From the NCBI RefSeq assembly GCF_022698145.1, contig NZ_JALDAX010000002.1:62001-126000 (forward strand): a DNA stretch of 64,000 nt, given 5' to 3'. A program made the position numbers and the translations under genes. The notes under the pieces were generated by a model, which worked only from the letters and a program-made list of their open reading frames with translations, made no database searches and was not told the origin of the DNA. The number at the start of each line of letters is the position of its first letter. Position 1 is the stretch's first letter. Origin of the DNA: Streptomyces spinosisporus. Its GTDB lineage: Bacteria > Actinomycetota > Actinomycetes > Streptomycetales > Streptomycetaceae. Shown here piece after piece: positions 18,006 through 27,101 of this stretch.

Positions 18006-19130
18006 GTGACGAACTCGTTGCAACCGAACGGCCACAACACAACCCCACAGCAGGCGAGCCCTCCCCAACGCGGCAAACAGCGCGACGCGTTCTTCGACAA
18101 CGCGAAGTACCTGGCGATCGTGCTGGTGGCCATGGGCCACTCCTGGGAACCGCTGAAGGGTGACAGCCGCATCCTGGAGGGCGTGTACACCGTCGTGTAC
18201 ACCTTCCACATGCCGGCCTTCATCATCATCTCCGGCTATTTCTCGCGCAGTTTCGACATGCGCCCCGACCGGCTCAGGCGGCTGGTCACCGGTGTCCTGG
18301 TGCCGTACGTGATCTTCGAGACGGCGTACTCGCTCTTCAAGCGCTACGGCGACCACGACCCGGGCATGGACGTCAGCCTGCTCGACCCCTGGTACCTCAC
18401 CTGGTTCCTGATCGCGCTGTTCATCTGGCGCCTGACGACCCCGCTGTGGAAGAACCTGCGGTGGCCGCTGCCGGTCGCGCTCGGCATCGCCATGTTCGGG
18501 ACCGTCTCACCGGACATCGGCAACGACCTGGACCTGCAGCGCGTTCTGCAGTTCCTGCCGTACTTCGTGCTGGGTCTGTGCATGAAGCCCGAGCACTTCC
18601 AGAAGGTGCGCACGCGGACGATGCGGATCGTGGCGGTGCCGGTGTTCGCGGCCGCGCTGGTCTTCGGCTGGTGGGCGGTGCCGCGGATGAACACCGCGTG
18701 GTTCTACCACCGTGACGCCGCCCAGGAGTTGGCCGCGCCATGGTGGACCGGGCCGGTCATGGTGCTCGCGCTGTTCGGCTGCTCGCTGCTGCTGACCGCG
18801 TGCTTCTTCGCCTGGGTGCCGCGCCGCAAGATGTGGTTCACGGCGCTCGGCGCGGGCACGCTGTACGGCTATCTGCTGCACGGCTTCGTCATCAAGGCCG
18901 GTGACTTCTACGGGTGGTTCGACCACGCGTGGATGCGCAAGCCGCTCGGCGAGATCGCCCTGACGCTCGCCGCGGCCGCCGTGGTCACCCTGCTCTGCAC
19001 GCCCCCCGTGCAGCGGATCTTCAGGTTCGCGATGGAGCCCGAGATGAAGTGGGCGTTCAAGCGCGACGCGGCGGAGCTGGCCCGGGAACGGGAGAAGCAG
19101 GAGCGCCGGCGCGAGATGGCGAACGTCTAG
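18006..19130 (+). CDS. Acyltransferase 3 family membrane protein
   Basis: 374 residues with about ten hydrophobic helices. The N-terminal RDAFFDNAKYLAIVLVAMGH carries the conserved His of the acyltransferase-3 (OafA/NodX/OpgC) family, with FHMPAFIIISGYF following. The family O-acylates sugars of glycans, antibiotics or lipids at the membrane. The substrate cannot be told from sequence. The ~30-residue C-terminus is charged (EREKQERRREM). GTG start at the foot of a hairpin that covers its ribosome site. Appears to be transcribed alone; the next gene is convergent. Confidence 0.85.
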   Translation: MTNSLQPNGHNTTPQQASPPQRGKQRDAFFDNAKYLAIVLVAMGHSWEPLKGDSRILEGVYTVVYTFHMPAFIIISGYFSRSFDMRPDRLRRLVTGVLVPYVIFETAYSLFKRYGDHDPGMDVSLLDPWYLTWFLIALFIWRLTTPLWKNLRWPLPVALGIAMFGTVSPDIGNDLDLQRVLQFLPYFVLGLCMKPEHFQKVRTRTMRIVAVPVFAAALVFGWWAVPRMNTAWFYHRDAAQELAAPWWTGPVMVLALFGCSLLLTACFFAWVPRRKMWFTALGAGTLYGYLLHGFVIKAGDFYGWFDHAWMRKPLGEIALTLAAAAVVTLLCTPPVQRIFRFAMEPEMKWAFKRDAAELAREREKQERRREMANV

Positions 19131-19157
19131 ACCGAGGGTCGCTCCGGACCCCGAGGA

Positions 19158-19619
19158 TCACCCCAGACCGAGAAGTGCGCGCATCCGCGTGTACTTCTCG
19201 GTCAGTCGTTTCCGGGTCGCCTCGTCGTCGAGCCGTGCGAGGCGGGCGGGGTCGGCGTTGTGCGCCAGGTCCGCCTCCTTGACCAGCAGGGCGCCCGGCG
19301 TGGCGAGAATGCGCCCGGCGTACTCCTCCGGCGGCTCCCCCGGCCGCTTGGTGACCGCCCGCACGATGTCCTTCGTACGGTCGCTCAGCGCGGCCTCGTC
19401 CAGCCACTGCTCGGAGAGGACGCCGTCCTCGACGGAGTCGTGCAGCCAGGCCGCCGCGATCTGCTCCGCGTCGCCGCCGCGTGCGCGCACCCCCTCCGCG
19501 ACGGCCTGCAGATGCTCGGCGTAGGGCCGGCCCGCCTTGTCTGTCTGGCCCTCGTGGGCGGCGCGGGCGATGGCCTCTGTTTCGGCCAGGGACAGGGGTG
19601 TTCGGGGTGTTCCGGTCAC
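19158..19619 (-). CDS. Small HD-domain protein resembling a ppGpp hydrolase (MESH1-like)
   Basis: 153 residues. The metal-binding pattern of RelA/SpoT-type hydrolases is visible: AHEGQTDKAGRPYAEHL with His36, then LHDSVED (His60, Asp61, Glu64, Asp65) and EADLAHNAD near 116-123, which replaces the usual LADRLHN. Family knowledge suggests hydrolysis of (p)ppGpp or a related 3'-pyrophosphate; activity is inferred. The GTG start overlaps the stop of the ABC permease upstream (GTGA), so it is translated in the same operon. A longer upstream-extended reading of this frame is not supported because it runs through the permease gene. Confidence 0.8.
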   Translation of the reverse strand: MTGTPRTPLSLAETEAIARAAHEGQTDKAGRPYAEHLQAVAEGVRARGGDAEQIAAAWLHDSVEDGVLSEQWLDEAALSDRTKDIVRAVTKRPGEPPEEYAGRILATPGALLVKEADLAHNADPARLARLDDEATRKRLTEKYTRMRALLGLG

Positions 19620-22090
19620 TCGTCCAGTGTCTCCTTGCGCAGCGCCGCGCGGGCCGGGAGGGTCGCAGCGGCCACCCCGAGGACGACGATCGCGCCGGCG
19701 AACGAGCCGTAGACCAAGGGCGGAATGTACGGCCCCTGCCCCGTCAGCCCCTTCATCATCGGCACCAGGGTCGCCAGCGCGATGGCCGTGCCGAGGGCGA
19801 TGCCCGTGAGGGCGACCAGCAGAGCCTCCCAGCGGATCATGCGCAGCACCTGGCGGCGGGTGGAGCCGATGAGGCGGAGCGTGCCGAGCTCGCGGCGGCG
19901 GTCCAGGGCCGTCATCACCAGGGTGTTGACGGCGGCGACGGCAGCGAAGCCGCCGAGGACGCCGGCCATCACGGAGTTGGCCCAGGCGTTGAGTTCGCGG
20001 TCCAGGGACTGGGCGGTGGTGTAGTCGTCCCGGTCCAGGACGGTGCCGAACCGCTCCAGTGCGGCGGCCGTTCCGCCCTTCGTCCACAGCTCGGTGTCGT
20101 AGGCGGAGCTGACATGGGTGGCGAGGTCGGCGCGGGCCATCGTGACCTGGGCGAGGCCCATGCCGCGGCCGTACGTCGCCACGACGAGCGGGGCGGCCCT
20201 GGTGCCGTCGGGCAGCTTCAGGTGGAGCCGGTCGCCGACCTCGACGTGGGCGTTGTCCGCGAGTTGGGCGTCGACGGCGATCTCACCACGCTGCAGGGAC
20301 AGCCGGCCGTGCTCGACGTCCAGGTCCTGCACGGCGGCGAGGTCGCGGGCGGATCCCGTGACGCCCTGCGCGGAGGCCGACTCCAGGGCGCCCGAGGCCG
20401 GGACGAGCACGGAGGTCCGCAACAGGCCGACCGCCGCGCCTACTTCGGGGCTGTGCCCGGCCCGTCGTACGGCGTCCTGGGTCAGGCCCGGATCGGCGGT
20501 GACGATGTGGTCGGCGAGGATGCCGGCGTGCTGCTGGTCGGCGGTGACGCGGTCGGTGCTGGTCTGCATGAAGATCAGCACCGAGGAGAACGCCATGGCG
20601 AGCACGATCGGCGTGATCGCGGAGGCCAGACGGCGGGCGTTGCTGCGGGAGTTGGCGGCGGCGAGCGCGGCGGGGGCACCGGCGCCGCGCAGCGGCAGGC
20701 CGAACAGCGCGGCGCAGGCGCGGGCGACCAGCGGGCCGAGCAGGGCCACGGACAGCATGAACAGGAAGACGATCCCGAGGGCCGCGTTCGCGGCGTCCTC
20801 GCCGGTCAGGGAGGCGGACACCCCGGCGCAGACGAAGCCGCCGGCCGCTGCGGCCAGGCCGAGGGGCGTGCGGATCCAGCCGATGCGCAGCCGCTCCACG
20901 GACGCCTCGCTCAGCGCCTGCCCGGGCTTGATGCGCGAGCTGCGGTGTGCGGCGATGTAGCCGGAGAGCAGGGCGGTGAGCAGGACCGCGCCGCCCGCCG
21001 AGACGAGGGGGATCCAGGAGACGGAGAACTCGACGGCCCGCGGTACGGCCCCCTTGTGCTGCAGTTGCCCGAACCACCAGCGGGCCAGGGCGATTCCGGG
21101 CAGACAGCCGAGGGCGCCGGCGAGGGGGGCCACCAGCAGGGTCTCGGTGGCGATGGAGCGGCGGACCTGCCGGGGTGTGGTGCCGATGGCCCGCAACAGG
21201 GCGAACTCGCGGGCGCGTTGGCCGACCGCGAGCGCGACGGTGCCGGCCGCGGTGAACATGGCGACGAGGGTGGCGACGCCGCCGAAGGAGCCGCCGATGC
21301 CCATCAGCGTCTCCTTGGCCTCGCCGAGCGAGGGGTCCTCGACGGTGCCGCGGTCCTCGCCGGTGTGCACCTCGGCGTCCTTGCCGAGAGCGTGCGCCAC
21401 CTGGGACTTGAGGGTCGCGGTGGTGACGCCGTCCCGCGGGAACACGGCGACGGCGTCGACCCGGCCGGGGTGGCCGGACAGCCGCAGGGCCTCGCTGCCG
21501 GCGAACCAGGCGGCGGTGCCGGTGCCCGTGGCGCCGGTGTCTGTGGTGCCGGTGCCTGTGGTGCCGGTGCCCGTGGTGCCCGAGACGCGGTAGGTGTGCG
21601 TGCCCTCTGGGGTGGTGAGGGTGACGTGCGCGCCGACGGCGGCCCTGCTTCCGGCGAGGACGACCTCGCCGGTGTGCGGTGGGCGGCCGGAGGTGAGCTT
21701 CTCGCCGGTGAAGGCGGTGGAGGCCCAGTTGTGGGCGGTGAGGGGGCCGCCGGGGCCGCGGCCGGGGAAGGTGACGTCGGCGACGGCCGTGCGGGCGCCG
21801 GGTGCCGAGGCCGCCTTCGCCACCAGGGAGTCGTCGAGGCGGGCGCGGTCGGGGACCGGTTCGCTGTCCGCGCTGTCGCCGTGGCCGTAGGGGGCGCTCT
21901 GGTCGGCGGCGGCCACGACGGGGGCGCCGGCGTAGCGGGCGGGCGGGACGGAGGCGCGGATGCCGGTCTCCAGGAGGATGCCGCAGGCCGATACGACCAT
22001 GGCGGCCATCGCGAGCGCGATGAAGGTGCCGGCGAACGCCGAGGGGCGGAAGCGGAGGGCCGCGCGGGCCAGGCCGTTGGGTGCGAACAT
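19616..22090 (-). CDS. ABC transporter permease, FtsX/MacB type
   Basis: 824 residues. A first transmembrane helix near residue 20-40 is followed by a large extracytoplasmic domain. Three helices of a first FtsX domain lie around 265-390 (including the VGQRAREFALLRAIGTTPRQ signature), then a second membrane block and second external domain. A C-terminal FtsX domain contains DRRRELGTLRLIGSTRRQ near residue 730. The pattern matches DUF-type ABC exporters of lipids, peptides or lipoproteins. The ATG overlaps the ATPase stop by one base (TGATG), and its own stop overlaps the HD gene. Confidence 0.93.
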   Translation of the reverse strand: MFAPNGLARAALRFRPSAFAGTFIALAMAAMVVSACGILLETGIRASVPPARYAGAPVVAAADQSAPYGHGDSADSEPVPDRARLDDSLVAKAASAPGARTAVADVTFPGRGPGGPLTAHNWASTAFTGEKLTSGRPPHTGEVVLAGSRAAVGAHVTLTTPEGTHTYRVSGTTGTGTTGTGTTDTGATGTGTAAWFAGSEALRLSGHPGRVDAVAVFPRDGVTTATLKSQVAHALGKDAEVHTGEDRGTVEDPSLGEAKETLMGIGGSFGGVATLVAMFTAAGTVALAVGQRAREFALLRAIGTTPRQVRRSIATETLLVAPLAGALGCLPGIALARWWFGQLQHKGAVPRAVEFSVSWIPLVSAGGAVLLTALLSGYIAAHRSSRIKPGQALSEASVERLRIGWIRTPLGLAAAAGGFVCAGVSASLTGEDAANAALGIVFLFMLSVALLGPLVARACAALFGLPLRGAGAPAALAAANSRSNARRLASAITPIVLAMAFSSVLIFMQTSTDRVTADQQHAGILADHIVTADPGLTQDAVRRAGHSPEVGAAVGLLRTSVLVPASGALESASAQGVTGSARDLAAVQDLDVEHGRLSLQRGEIAVDAQLADNAHVEVGDRLHLKLPDGTRAAPLVVATYGRGMGLAQVTMARADLATHVSSAYDTELWTKGGTAAALERFGTVLDRDDYTTAQSLDRELNAWANSVMAGVLGGFAAVAAVNTLVMTALDRRRELGTLRLIGSTRRQVLRMIRWEALLVALTGIALGTAIALATLVPMMKGLTGQGPYIPPLVYGSFAGAIVVLGVAAATLPARAALRKETLDE

Positions 22091-22848
22091 CACGCCGCCG
22101 CCCGTTCGAAGGCGGGCCGGGCGGTCAGCGCCGTCATGCGTGCGGCGATCCGCTCGGCGGACGCGCGCTCCAGGTGGTCGACGATCTCGCCGTCGGCCAG
22201 GAACAGGACGCGGTCGGCCCAGGCGGCGGCCGACGGGTCGTGGGTGACCATGACGACCGTGGCGTCCTGGGTGTCGACGGCCTGGCGCAGCAGGGAGAGG
22301 ATCTCGGCGGCCGTCGTGGTGTCGAGGGCGCCGGTGGGCTCGTCCGCGAAGACGACGTCGGGGCGGGTGACCAGGGCGCGGGCGATCGCGACGCGCTGCT
22401 GCTGGCCGCCGGAGAGCTGGCCGGGGCGGCGCCTCGCCTTGTCGGCCAGGCCCACCTGGGCGAGGACCTCGGCGGCGCGGCGGCGGTCGGGGCGGCGGCC
22501 CGCGAGGCGCATCGGCAGGACGACGTTCTGCTCGACCGTGAGGGACGGCAGCAGGTTGAACGCCTGGAAGACGAAGCCGAGTCGGGTACGGCGCAGCGCG
22601 GTGAGCTTGTTCTCCTTCATGCCGGTGATCTCCGTGCCGCCGAGGCGGACGGTCCCGGCACTGGGGCGGTCCAGGCCCGCCGCGCACTGCAGGAACGTGG
22701 ACTTCCCGGAGCCGGACGGGCCCATCACGGCGGTGAAGCTGCGGCGGGGCAGGGTGAGGTCGATGCCGCGCAGGGCGTGCACGGCGCTGCCGCCGCGGCC
22801 GTAGCGCTTGCGGACTCCGTGCAGTTCTACGGCCCAGTCGCCTGACAT
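22090..22848 (-). CDS. ABC transporter ATP-binding protein, LolD/MacB type
   Basis: 252 residues. Walker A GPSGSGKST, Q-loop FVFQAFNLLP, signature LSGGQQQR and Walker B VVFADEPTGALD with the His switch MVTHD all present. Energises export through the FtsX-type permease encoded immediately downstream. The N-terminus starts MSGDWAVELHGVRKRYGRGG, with an AAGGAACC ribosome site. First gene of a three-gene overlapping operon (ATPase, permease, HD protein). Confidence 0.95.
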   Translation of the reverse strand: MSGDWAVELHGVRKRYGRGGSAVHALRGIDLTLPRRSFTAVMGPSGSGKSTFLQCAAGLDRPSAGTVRLGGTEITGMKENKLTALRRTRLGFVFQAFNLLPSLTVEQNVVLPMRLAGRRPDRRRAAEVLAQVGLADKARRRPGQLSGGQQQRVAIARALVTRPDVVFADEPTGALDTTTAAEILSLLRQAVDTQDATVVMVTHDPSAAAWADRVLFLADGEIVDHLERASAERIAARMTALTARPAFERAAA

Positions 22849-22969
22849 GCCTGGTTCCTTCCGATCCGGGGTGATGATGCGAACCTACGGATCGAAGGCG
22901 GGCGCGGGCGATGAGGGCGGCTGGCGAATGCGGGCGGGGGTAAACCCCACCAGCCGTCTTCCGGGGCGC

Positions 22970-24160
22970 TCAGCGCAGGGTCGGCGGCTGGGACGTGGCG
23001 GTCGGGCCCTCGCGGCAGATCAGCAGCAGCGCCCGGTCGTCGTTGACGTCCTTCGCGACGGCCTCGATGAGGTGCCAGGCGGCGCCGTGGAAGCCGCCCG
23101 CGACATAGCGGTCGGCCTCGCCCGTGAGGCGGTCGATGCCCTCGACGATGTCGCGGTCGGAGGTCTCCACCAGGCCGTCCGTGAAGAGCATCAGTACGTC
23201 GCCGGGGCGCAGCGAGCCCTTGACGGGGTCGAACTGGGCGCCGTCGTAGACCCCGAGGAGGGGGCCCTCGGCGGCCTTCTCCTCCCAGCGTCCGCTGCCC
23301 GCGCTGAGCTGGAGGCCCGGGGGGTGTCCGGCGGAGTAGAGCTCGTAGTCACCGGAGTCGAGGTCGAGGACGAGGTGGATGGAGGTGGCGAAGCCCTCGT
23401 CCCAGTCCTGGCGCAGCAGATAGCCGTTGGCGGCCGGGAGGAAGGCGTGCGGGGGCAGGGAGCCGAGCAGGCCGCCGAAGGCGCCCGACAGCAGCAGGGC
23501 GCGCGAGCCCGCGTCCATGCCCTTGCCGGAGACGTCGGTGAGGACGACCTCCAGGGTGCGGCCGCCGTTGGTGCGGGCGGCGACGACGAAGTCGCCGGAG
23601 AAGGACTGGCCGCCGGCCGGGCGCAGGGCCATCTCGCGGTGCCAGCCGACCGGCAGCGTCGGCAGCTTGCTCTGCACGCGGATGCGCTCGCGCAGGTCGA
23701 AGAGCATGGTGCCGCCGCGCCGCCAGGGCACGCCGACGCGGCTGCGGAACTGGGCGATGAGCAACCCGAAGAAGCCGCAGGCGGCGACCACGAGGACCAC
23801 GCCGGGGGTGACCCGGGACGGGCCTTCCGTGTAGGGGCCGAGTTTGACCGACTCGACGATCAGTGCCGTGGCCGCGGCGGCGTACAGGCCGAGCAGGCTG
23901 GCCGGGCGCAGCAGCAGGCCGCCGGCCACGATCGGCAGGACCAGCACGGCCGGTGAGCACCATACGGAGTTGGCGAGTGTGACGGCCGCGATGACCGGGA
24001 CGGTGAGGAGCAGGCCGGCCAGCGCGACCCAGTCCGAGCCGTCGCCGCGGAAGTAGTCGACAGCGCTTCTGCGCAGGCCGGTGCGGGCCCGGTGCCACTG
24101 CATCCTCAACCGGGCCGTGAACGTGTCGGCTTCCGCGCGCCGCTCTCGTCCTGCTGCCAT
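22970..24160 (-). CDS. PP2C/SpoIIE-type protein serine phosphatase with membrane sensor region
   Basis: 396 residues. Four hydrophobic helices lie between about residues 45 and 135 and form the membrane part; the C-terminal ~250 residues are a SpoIIE/PPM phosphatase domain. Metal-binding acidic motifs are recognisable: FSGDFV, LTDVSGKGMDAG and MLFTDGLVE. Such proteins dephosphorylate anti-sigma-factor antagonists and thereby control sigma factors; Streptomyces has dozens. No anti-sigma partner is adjacent. It is divergent from the Eis-like acetyltransferase; 162 bases between them hold both promoters. Confidence 0.9.
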   Translation of the reverse strand: MAAGRERRAEADTFTARLRMQWHRARTGLRRSAVDYFRGDGSDWVALAGLLLTVPVIAAVTLANSVWCSPAVLVLPIVAGGLLLRPASLLGLYAAAATALIVESVKLGPYTEGPSRVTPGVVLVVAACGFFGLLIAQFRSRVGVPWRRGGTMLFDLRERIRVQSKLPTLPVGWHREMALRPAGGQSFSGDFVVAARTNGGRTLEVVLTDVSGKGMDAGSRALLLSGAFGGLLGSLPPHAFLPAANGYLLRQDWDEGFATSIHLVLDLDSGDYELYSAGHPPGLQLSAGSGRWEEKAAEGPLLGVYDGAQFDPVKGSLRPGDVLMLFTDGLVETSDRDIVEGIDRLTGEADRYVAGGFHGAAWHLIEAVAKDVNDDRALLLICREGPTATSQPPTLR

Positions 24161-24322
24161 CAGTTCGGGACCCTATCCATCGGACCAGCTGCTTGGCACG
24201 GGAGGTCCCACTTGTCCCCCGTCCGAGGTTCAACTTCACAGTGAACTTCACAGAAAGCCGTTGCGGGTACGTCAAGACGAAATTCCCTGGCTCGTCCTGC
24301 AATGCGCTGGTAGGCATGGTTC

Positions 24323-25552
24323 ATGGCGACTGACTTGCGCGTGCTGCGGCAGGACGACTGGGACGAGTGGTACGACAACCTGATCCGCGCCTTCGGCGGG
24401 ATCCCCGAGTCCGCCGAGGAGCGCGCGCTGTGGCGCGAGCTCACGGACACGGACCGTTCGCTGGGTGCCTGGGACGACGATACGTGTGTGGGGACGGCCG
24501 GGGCATTCGCTTTCCGGCTGACCGTGCCGGGCGGGGCGGCGGTGCCCGCGGCGGGCGTGACCATGGTCAGCGTGGCGGCCACGCACCGGCGGCGCGGTGT
24601 GCTGCGGTCCATGATGCGGCGGCAGTTGGACGACGTGCGGTCCTGGGGTGAGCCGCTGGCGATCCTGACCGCCTCCGAGCCCGAGATCTATGGCCGGTTC
24701 GGGTACGGCGTCGGTACGTACCACGTCAACACCGAGATCGACACGACCCGCGTCCGGCTGTCCGTGCCGCCCGGCACCGACGACGTACGGCTGCGGTACG
24801 TGGCGCCCGCCGAGGTGCTCGGCACGTGCGAGGCGGTGTACGCACGGCTGGTGCCGGGCCGTCCCGGCATGGTGGCGCGCATTCCGGGCTGGGAGCGGCT
24901 GGGGCTGCTCGACCCGGAGAGCGAGCGGGAGGGTGCTTCTCCGCTGCAGTGCGTGCTGGCGGAGCGCGGTGGAGAGGCCGTCGGGTTCGCGCGCTTCCGG
25001 ATCAAGGCGGGCTGGGATGCGGCCGGGCCCAAGGGGACGGTGGTCGTACAGGATCTGCACGCGCTGGACCCCGCGGCGCACGCCGCGCTGTGGCGGTTCC
25101 TGTGCGACATCGACCTGACGTCGAAGGTGACCGCGCGCGGACGGCCGGTCGACGAGGCGTGGCAGCACATGGTCTCCGACATCCGCCGCTGCTCGCTGCT
25201 GGTCCGGGACTCCCTGCACGTACGGCTGGTGGACGTGGGAGCGGCGCTGCAGGCACGCACGTACCAGGCGCCGGTGGACGTCGTACTGGACGTCGAGGAC
25301 ACCTTCTGCCCCTGGAACACCGGGCGTTGGCGTCTGACCGGCGACCCGAAGGGCGCGTCCTGCGCCCGCACCGAGGACTCCGCCGACCTGTCCCTGACCG
25401 TCCGGGAGCTGGGCTCGGCCTACCTCGGCGGCGTCTCGCTGGACTCCCTCGCCGCGGCCGGCCGCGTACACGAACTGCGCCAGGGCGCCCTCACGGAGGC
25501 ATCGGTGGCCTTCGCCTCCACCGTGCCGCCGTGGCTGCCGCACGGGTTCTAG
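24323..25552 (+). CDS. GNAT acetyltransferase of the Eis family
   Basis: 409 residues, the usual length of Eis-like proteins (two GNAT domains plus a sterol-carrier-like domain). The acetyl-CoA pyrophosphate loop RRRGVLRSMM is near residue 92-101, the conserved YGRFGYG segment follows at about 122-128, and the protein ends in Phe whose carboxylate is catalytic in mycobacterial Eis. Eis enzymes multi-acetylate aminoglycosides and lysines; the natural substrate here is unknown. It converges on the nei-type gene with only 7 bases between the stops. Confidence 0.88.
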   Translation: MATDLRVLRQDDWDEWYDNLIRAFGGIPESAEERALWRELTDTDRSLGAWDDDTCVGTAGAFAFRLTVPGGAAVPAAGVTMVSVAATHRRRGVLRSMMRRQLDDVRSWGEPLAILTASEPEIYGRFGYGVGTYHVNTEIDTTRVRLSVPPGTDDVRLRYVAPAEVLGTCEAVYARLVPGRPGMVARIPGWERLGLLDPESEREGASPLQCVLAERGGEAVGFARFRIKAGWDAAGPKGTVVVQDLHALDPAAHAALWRFLCDIDLTSKVTARGRPVDEAWQHMVSDIRRCSLLVRDSLHVRLVDVGAALQARTYQAPVDVVLDVEDTFCPWNTGRWRLTGDPKGASCARTEDSADLSLTVRELGSAYLGGVSLDSLAAAGRVHELRQGALTEASVAFASTVPPWLPHGF

Positions 25553-25559
25553 CGGAACG

Positions 25560-26369
25560 TCAGGGCTGTTGGCAGGTGGGGCACCAGAAGAGGTTGCGGG
25601 CTGCCAGGTCTGCGGTGCGGATCTCGGTGCGGCAGATGTGGCAGGGCTGCGTGGCCCGACGGTAGACGTACACCTCGCCGCCGTGGTCGTCCACGCGGGG
25701 TGGGCGGCCCATGGCGTCAGGGGTGTGTTCGGGGCGGACGGTGTCGATGCGGTTGTTGCGGACTCCCTCGTGCATGAGGGCGACGAGGTCCGCCCAGATG
25801 GCGTCCCACTCGGCCGGGGTGATGTCCCGGCCCGGGCGGTAGGGGTCGATGCCGTGGCGGAAGAGGACCTCGGCGCGGTAGACGTTGCCGACGCCGGCGA
25901 TCACCTTCTGGTCCATGAGGAGTGCGGCGATCGTCGTACGGCTGCGGGAGATGCGCCGGTACGCCGCCTGCGGGTCGGCGTCCGCGCGCAGCGGGTCGGG
26001 GCCCAGACGGGTGTGTATCGCGTTCTTCTCGGTGTCCGTGATGAGTGCGCAGGTCGTCGGGCCGCGCAGGTCGACGTACGACGTGTCGTTCGCGAGGCGC
26101 AGGCGGACCGTGTCGGTGGGCGGCGGGGCGGGCGCGTCGCCGAAGGTGACCTTGCCGAACAGGCCCAGGTGGATGTGGACCCAGTCGGTGTCCCGGAAGC
26201 CGAGGAAGAGGTGCTTGCCGTGTGCCTCGGTGCCGGTGAGCACGGCGCCGCCGAGGAGTTCGGCGGCGTCCGAGAACTTGCCCTGAGGGCTGGTCACCCG
26301 TGGCGCCGTACCGGCGAAGCGGTCGGCGTAGTCCAGTGCCAGCCGGTGGATCGTGTGCCCCTCTGGCAC
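25560..26369 (-). CDS. Formamidopyrimidine-DNA glycosylase / endonuclease VIII family protein (Nei2-like)
   Basis: 269 residues. It starts MPEGHTIHRL: after Met removal, Pro is the nucleophile and Glu the acid, with the H/T variant typical of Nei2 rather than MutM. The H2TH region contains QKVIAGVGNVYRAE. A zinc finger near the C-terminus has CHIC then CPTC 16 residues later. The enzyme excises oxidised bases and nicks the strand. GTG start after AAAGGA. It is followed downstream by the convergent Eis gene and preceded by rpiB in the same direction (38-base gap). Confidence 0.92.
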   Translation of the reverse strand: MPEGHTIHRLALDYADRFAGTAPRVTSPQGKFSDAAELLGGAVLTGTEAHGKHLFLGFRDTDWVHIHLGLFGKVTFGDAPAPPPTDTVRLRLANDTSYVDLRGPTTCALITDTEKNAIHTRLGPDPLRADADPQAAYRRISRSRTTIAALLMDQKVIAGVGNVYRAEVLFRHGIDPYRPGRDITPAEWDAIWADLVALMHEGVRNNRIDTVRPEHTPDAMGRPPRVDDHGGEVYVYRRATQPCHICRTEIRTADLAARNLFWCPTCQQP

Positions 26370-26407
26370 GGTGCGTGGTCCTTTCCGGCCCCCGGAGGGC
26401 GTACGGC

Positions 26408-26896
26408 TCAGTCCTGCTGGGGGTGGTGCGCCGGGATCGGGGGCAGCTCGCCCGTCGTCTCGTACTGCGCGAGCATGTCGATACGGCGGATGTGGCGCTC
26501 GTCACCGGAGAACGGGGTGCCGAGGAAGGTCTCGACGAACTTCGTCGCCTCCTCCTCGGTGTGCATCCGCGCACCCACCGCCACGACATTGGCGTTGTTG
26601 TGCCGGCGGCCCAGCGAGGCGGTCTCCTCGCTCCAGGCCAGCGCCGCGCGCACACCCTTCACCTTGTTCGCCGCGATCTGCTCGCCGTTGCCGGAGCCGC
26701 CGATCACGATCCCGAGGGACTCGGGGTCCGCGGCCGTACGCTCGGCGGCACGCAGGCAGAACGGCGGGTAGTCGTCCTGGGCGTCGTAGATGTGCGGGCC
26801 GCAGTCGACGGGGTCGTGGCCTGCCGCCCTGAGCCACTCGACGAGGTGGTTCTTCAGTTCGAAGCCGGCATGGTCGGAGCCGAGGTACACGCGCAT
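26408..26896 (-). CDS. rpiB: Ribose-5-phosphate isomerase B
   Basis: 162 residues. Interconverts ribose 5-phosphate and ribulose 5-phosphate in the pentose phosphate pathway. N-terminal VYLGSDHAG and the GGSGNGEQIAANK loop are family hallmarks. The Glu in SGNGE takes the place of the catalytic Cys of E. coli RpiB, as in the mycobacterial type. LGRRHNNANV supplies the phosphate-binding His and Arg. The ~15-residue C-terminal extension is actinobacterial. Divergent from the amino acid permease. Confidence 0.95.
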   Translation of the reverse strand: MRVYLGSDHAGFELKNHLVEWLRAAGHDPVDCGPHIYDAQDDYPPFCLRAAERTAADPESLGIVIGGSGNGEQIAANKVKGVRAALAWSEETASLGRRHNNANVVAVGARMHTEEEATKFVETFLGTPFSGDERHIRRIDMLAQYETTGELPPIPAHHPQQD

Positions 26897-27101
26897 GGTT
26901 CCGAGTGTGACACGGCCGTCCGCGGGCAGCAGCCCCGGGTGCAGCGCAGGAAAAATGTGCCCTCAGCCACAGAACCTCAAGGAAACCTCAAGTAACGATC
27001 TGGATTCAAAGGTTCACGAATTCCTTGGCCTCCGTTTCACTGGTCCGACCCGTACACCGCTCGTGCGGGGACAGCTCACCTGGCGCGAAGGAATTCCCCT
27101 C

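Noticed and set aside
19481..22804. 1107-codon plus-strand frame
   Set aside because: Antisense to the ABC permease and ATPase genes; Gly/Ala/Arg-rich, no recognisable domain.
27030..27060. CACTGGTCCGACCCGT as a DasR-type operator before the amino acid permease
   Set aside because: Only the left half resembles the ACTGGTCTAGACCAGT consensus; too many mismatches on the right.
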